NCBI RefSeq assembly: GCF_009708215.1
Contig: NZ_CP046175.1
Location: 4,588,001-4,652,000, forward strand
DNA: 64,000 bases
Reading direction: 5' to 3'
Source: Occultella kanbiaonis
Lineage (GTDB): Bacteria; Actinomycetota; Actinomycetes; Actinomycetales; Beutenbergiaceae
Part shown: piece after piece, positions 60,800 through 64,000 of the stretch
Position numbering within the stretch: position 1 is the stretch's first letter
Layout: the number at the start of each line of letters is the position of its first letter
Translations under genes and position numbers: made by a program
Notes under the pieces: generated by a model
Seen by the model: the letters and a program-made list of their open reading frames with translations, nothing else
Database searches by the model: none
What the model was told of the DNA's origin: nothing

Positions 60800-62725
60800 C
60801 TAGCGATGCCGCGGATCCGGCCAGCTCACCACGGCATTGTCGATGAGCCGGGTGGTCCCCACGTGGGCGGCGATCACCAGCAGCGCGTCCCCGGCACCAC
60901 CGGCGTCCGGGTAGGGACTCATCGTCACGGGGTCGACGAGCTCGAGGTAGTCCGTCCGCACCTCGGCGGGGGCCACGGTCGCGAGTTCGGCGCGTGCGGC
61001 CCCGAGGACCTCCGCGGGCGGGCGGCCCTGCTCGGCGGCCCGGGCGCCGGCTCGCACGGTCCTGGAGAGCACCAGCGCGGCGGCGCGGTCCGTCGCCGAC
61101 AGGTGCACGTTCCGGCTGGACAGTGCGAGCCCGTCCGGGTCCCGCACGGTGGGGACCGCGACCACGGCGATGCCCATGTTCAGGTCCGCGACCATCCGGC
61201 GCACGAGGGCGAGCTGCTGGGCGTCCTTCTGCCCGAACAGTGCGACATCACCGGCTGTCAGGTTGAGGAGCTTGTGCACCACGGTGAGCATGCCGTCGAA
61301 GTGCCCGGGCCGGTGCTCTCCCTCGAGGATCTCTCCCATCCGGCCGGCGACGATCCGCACCTGCGGCTCTGCGCCCGGGTACATCTCGTCCACGGACGGC
61401 GCGAACACCACGTCGACCCCCTCGTCCCGGAGCAGTGCCACGTCGGTGTCCAGGGTGCGCGGGTAGGTCTCGAGGTCCGCGGCGGAGGAGAACTGCAACG
61501 GGTTCACGAAGATCGTCACGACGACCTCGTCGGCGCGCCGGCGGGCCGCGCGGACGAGCGCGATGTGGCCGGCGTGCAGCGCCCCCATGGTCATCACCAC
61601 GGCACGGGTGCCGCGCGGTCGGAGCGCGCGCAGCTCCGCCACGGTGTGCACCACGAGCGGCCCGGTGCTGCCGTCGTCGAGGTCCTCCGGGGCCTCGCCG
61701 TCGGAGGTGCCGCCAGCAACGCCGGCGACGGCGGAGCTCGCCACCGCGGCGTCGCTCGCCGTCGCGGTGGGTGCGTCGCTCGCCGTCGCGGTGGGTGCGT
61801 CGCTCGCCGTCGTGGTGGCCGCGGCACCCGGCGTCGCCGCGAGCGCGTCGAGCAGCTCGCCGGCCCGGGCCTCGCCGATCCGGCCGTTGACCAGGGCGCG
61901 CTGCACGGTGGCGCGGGCCAGAGCGACGTAGGTGGGGGCGACGTCGAGGAGTCCGTGCCCCCCGCCGTCGGCCTCGGCCAACGCGGCCAGGTGCTCACGC
62001 ACGGTGCCCACGTCGCCGCGGACCACGGGGCCGGTCAACGACGCCTCCCCGCCCCGGAGCGCACCGTCGAGCGCGGCCTGCAGCAGCGGGGTGAGCAGCT
62101 GACCGCCGTCCTCGACCCCGGCCGCGGCCAGCAGCCGGATGGCCTGCGCGGTCAGTGTGACCAGGTGGTTCGCGCCGTGCGCGAGGGCCGCGTGGTAGAG
62201 CCCGCGGACGTCCTCGCCGAGGACCACCGGCTCGCCGCCGATCTCCACCACGAGCGCCTGCGCGATCGGCAGCACCGGCGGCGCTGCGGTGACCGCGAAC
62301 GGGGCGCCGACGATCCGGGACAGGTCGAGGCTGGTGCCGGTGAACGTCATGGCCGGGTGGATCGCCAGTGGGATGGCACCGGCGGCGCGGGCCGGGGCGA
62401 GCACGCCGGTCCCGTACCGGCCGGCGGTGTGCACCACCAGCTGCCCGGGCTGGAACGCGCCGAGGGCGGCGAGGCCCGAGACCAGGTCGGCGAGCACGTC
62501 GTCGGGCACCGTGAGCAGGAGCAGCTCGCTGCGTTCGACGACCGCCTCGACCTCGAGCACCGGCACCCCGGGCAGCAGCGCGTCGATCCGATCCAGGGTG
62601 TCCTCCGAGCCACCGCTGGCCCCGACGACGGCGTGTCCGACCGAGCGAAGGGCACTCGCCAGCACCGTCCCCACCCGGCCCGCGCCGACCACACCGACGC
62701 CGAGCCGTCCAGGTCGAGAAGTCAC
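60800..62725 (-). CDS. panC: Fusion of Rossmann-like/DUF2520 protein and pantothenate synthetase
   Basis: A 641-residue two-domain protein. Residues 1-290 are the Rossmann/DUF2520 type (GVGVVGAGRVGTVLASALRS, IHPAMTFTGTSLDLSRIVGA, YHAALAHGANHLVTLTAQAI), related to ketopantoate reductase-like folds. An Ala/Thr-rich linker with three exact octapeptide repeats follows. Residues about 345-641 are pantoate--beta-alanine ligase, with VMTMGALHAGHIALVR, FVNPLQF, GHFDGMLTVVHKLLNL, FGQKDAQQLALVRRM and LSSRNVHLS. It makes pantothenate from pantoate and beta-alanine with ATP. The two genes are usually separate neighbours; here no stop or frame break divides them. The GTG overlaps the upstream PH-domain gene by 4 bp. 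Confidence 0.92.
   Translation of the reverse strand: MTSRPGRLGVGVVGAGRVGTVLASALRSVGHAVVGASGGSEDTLDRIDALLPGVPVLEVEAVVERSELLLLTVPDDVLADLVSGLAALGAFQPGQLVVHTAGRYGTGVLAPARAAGAIPLAIHPAMTFTGTSLDLSRIVGAPFAVTAAPPVLPIAQALVVEIGGEPVVLGEDVRGLYHAALAHGANHLVTLTAQAIRLLAAAGVEDGGQLLTPLLQAALDGALRGGEASLTGPVVRGDVGTVREHLAALAEADGGGHGLLDVAPTYVALARATVQRALVNGRIGEARAGELLDALAATPGAAATTTASDAPTATASDAPTATASDAAVASSAVAGVAGGTSDGEAPEDLDDGSTGPLVVHTVAELRALRPRGTRAVVMTMGALHAGHIALVRAARRRADEVVVTIFVNPLQFSSAADLETYPRTLDTDVALLRDEGVDVVFAPSVDEMYPGAEPQVRIVAGRMGEILEGEHRPGHFDGMLTVVHKLLNLTAGDVALFGQKDAQQLALVRRMVADLNMGIAVVAVPTVRDPDGLALSSRNVHLSATDRAAALVLSRTVRAGARAAEQGRPPAEVLGAARAELATVAPAEVRTDYLELVDPVTMSPYPDAGGAGDALLVIAAHVGTTRLIDNAVVSWPDPRHR
61749..61820. 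repeat. Three 24-bp tandem repeats in the panC fusion linker
   Basis: Three 24-bp units (first two identical, the third slightly changed), in frame and coding for repeats of TATASDAP-like octapeptides between the two enzyme domains. Confidence 0.85.
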
Positions 62726-64000
62726 CCGTGCATCCTGCCACCGTCGACGGGGTCGTTCGTCACCGCGCCGACGCGCCCGGGCAGCACGCCACCGTAGACG
62801 GCACGCACCGGCGGACTCGGCAGGATCCCACCGTAGGTGGCGGGCGGCGCGGCCGGATCAGGTACGGCGTCGGCATCCCCGGCTGCGGCCGCAGCCGCCG
62901 CGGCCGCAGCGACCCGTGGCAGCATCCAGCGCTCGGGTCCGGCCTCCCGCCTGGCCCGGCGGGCCCGCTCGGCGACGTCCACCAGCAGCTCGCGGGCGAC
63001 GTCGGCGTCGATGTGCGTGACGATGGGCGCGATCGGGCCGGGCGTCGAGTGCAGCGAGAAGTTCGCGACCCGCAGCCGTCGGTCCAAGGGACCCTCGGAC
63101 AGGCCGAGGGACTGGGTGCGCTCATGCGGCACGATGACCATCCGGCGCCAGATGCGCCCGGTCCGCAGGATCGTCACGGTGTCGGTGACGCGGAACCCGG
63201 TGCGCCGCCAGGTCCACCAATCGAGCCAGCGCACCCGGCGCGGCGACGTGACGAAACCTTCGGCGTCGCCGGTGCCGGACAGGCCGGCCTCGAGCAGCTC
63301 GAGAGGCCGAGGGGCGCCGAGATCGGGCTGGACCAGATACAGCAGTCGGCCCACCTCTTCGGTGGTGGCGACCGGGTACAGCACGCTGCCCGTGGTCTCC
63401 TCGGCCCCGTACCCGGCGATGTTCACCTGCAGCCGCCACCAGCCGCGGGTGCGCCACAGCAGCGGCTGGGACACCTGCATGGCCTGCACGCGGCCCGGCG
63501 GCACGGTGCGGGCCTTCGACTCGAGCAGCCCCTGCCGCACCCGGACGCCGTCGGGCGAGGTGGCGACGCGGAACGCGAACTCCCCCGCGAACCGGCCCCA
63601 CGTGTACGCGACCGCACCGAGCAGCGCGGGACCGACGCCGAAGATCGGCGCCAGGCTCTGGCTCAGGACGGCGATCACGATCAGCACCGCCCCCGCCACC
63701 ACGAAGGCCATCACCCAGAACGAGAGGGCGAGGGAGCCGATCAGCCGGCCCGGCGTCAGCGCGAGCACCTCCCGCTCCGGCGCGGCGGGAGCGGCGGGTG
63801 CCTGGCCGCCGTCGGCCGCTTCCGAGACTGTCACCCCGGCGGCCCGGGCCAGGAGCTCGTTGCGCAGCCGCTGGGCCTCGTCCTCGGTGAGGAAGGACAG
63901 GGTCAGGTTCGAGCCCGCCCCGCCCGCCGACTCGATCTTGAGCGAGGCGAAGCCGAACAGCCTGGCCAGCAGCGGCTGGGTGACGTCCACGGTCTGCACC
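62722..64000 (-). CDS. Bacterial PH (bPH2/YdbS-YdbT-like) membrane protein, N-terminus missing
   Basis: At least 426 residues of a membrane protein with two or more bPH2 domains. The visible part begins in the middle of one domain (VDVTQPLLARLFGFASLKIE), has two helices (about 88-140, LIGSLALSFWVMAFVVAGAV), a second PH2 domain (FRVATSPDGVRVRQGLLES, RVQAMQVSQPLLWRTRGWW) and a third region (VTDTVTILRTGRIWRRMVIV). A C-terminal Ala- and Pro-rich tail with YGGILP and YGGVLP repeats follows. Such proteins lie next to each other in pairs, but their function is unclear. The gene runs beyond the right edge, so its start is not seen. Confidence 0.85.
   Translation of the reverse strand, partial: VQTVDVTQPLLARLFGFASLKIESAGGAGSNLTLSFLTEDEAQRLRNELLARAAGVTVSEAADGGQAPAAPAAPEREVLALTPGRLIGSLALSFWVMAFVVAGAVLIVIAVLSQSLAPIFGVGPALLGAVAYTWGRFAGEFAFRVATSPDGVRVRQGLLESKARTVPPGRVQAMQVSQPLLWRTRGWWRLQVNIAGYGAEETTGSVLYPVATTEEVGRLLYLVQPDLGAPRPLELLEAGLSGTGDAEGFVTSPRRVRWLDWWTWRRTGFRVTDTVTILRTGRIWRRMVIVPHERTQSLGLSEGPLDRRLRVANFSLHSTPGPIAPIVTHIDADVARELLVDVAERARRARREAGPERWMLPRVAAAAAAAAAAGDADAVPDPAAPPATYGGILPSPPVRAVYGGVLPGRVGAVTNDPVDGGRMHG

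Noticed and set aside
59627-62797. Very long plus-strand open frame opposite lysS and panC
   Set aside because: It is antisense to two clear enzymes; its protein is Arg-, Gly-, His- and Val-rich without any domain, as expected from high-GC third-position bias.

Overview
The window is a 64 kb piece of a high-GC actinobacterial chromosome. It carries Lsr2, CarD, a SenX3/RegX3-type two-component system with PhoU, OtsA/OtsB trehalose synthesis, a PknB-like kinase and the DUF4032 family. Many starts are GTG, and many genes overlap by 4 bp. This fits the order Micrococcales, perhaps a Ruania/Beutenbergia-like soil lineage; the family is a guess from gene content only. No phage, transposase, integrase, CRISPR array or rRNA was found.

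Left part (1-26 kb): a small conserved protein, a PNPOx-fold protein, an acyl-CoA dehydrogenase, an S9 peptidase, an M23 endopeptidase and a tRNA-Thr(TGT). These are followed by two tandem membrane-anchored DsbA-like proteins and a Ser/Thr kinase with a repeat-rich linker. Next come otsA-otsB, an orphan MsmK/UgpC-type sugar-transport ATPase and a DUF4032 protein. A LacI-controlled sugar ABC operon follows (binding protein, two permeases, an oxidoreductase broken by one in-frame TAA), with a perfect 16-bp palindrome as likely operator. A membrane protein of unknown function, rlmB and cysS close this part.

Middle part (26.1-51.4 kb): in many actinobacteria carD, ispD, ispF, cysS and rlmB are contiguous. 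Here cysS-rlmB and carD-ispD-ispF are separated by about 25 kb of accessory genes. This block holds a RhmD-like dehydratase with an FAH-family hydrolase and an oxidoreductase, and a secreted beta-solenoid-like protein followed by palindromic repeats. It then holds a second ABC importer operon with an SMP-30 lactonase and an enolase-superfamily dehydratase. Divergent from that are a DHDPS-family aldolase, an SDR and a YesL-like protein, plus an IclR regulator. The block continues with a 1569-residue Tat-exported multidomain protein, a DUF5107 protein, an ABC exporter paired with a MarR regulator, an unknown Cys/His protein and a CPBP protease. Together the enzymes can be arranged as a non-phosphorylating sugar-acid pathway: dehydrogenase, lactonase, dehydratase, aldolase. 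Neither ABC importer has its own ATPase, so the orphan ATPase at 13.7 kb may serve both.

Right part (51.4-64 kb): ispF, ispD, carD, a lipoprotein, regX3-senX3, phoU (with a PHO-box-like direct repeat), gpmA, a beta-propeller lactonase, lsr2 and a 62-residue membrane protein that overlaps lysS. Then come lysS, a fusion of a Rossmann/DUF2520 protein with pantothenate synthetase, and the C-terminal part of a bacterial-PH-domain membrane protein cut by the window edge.
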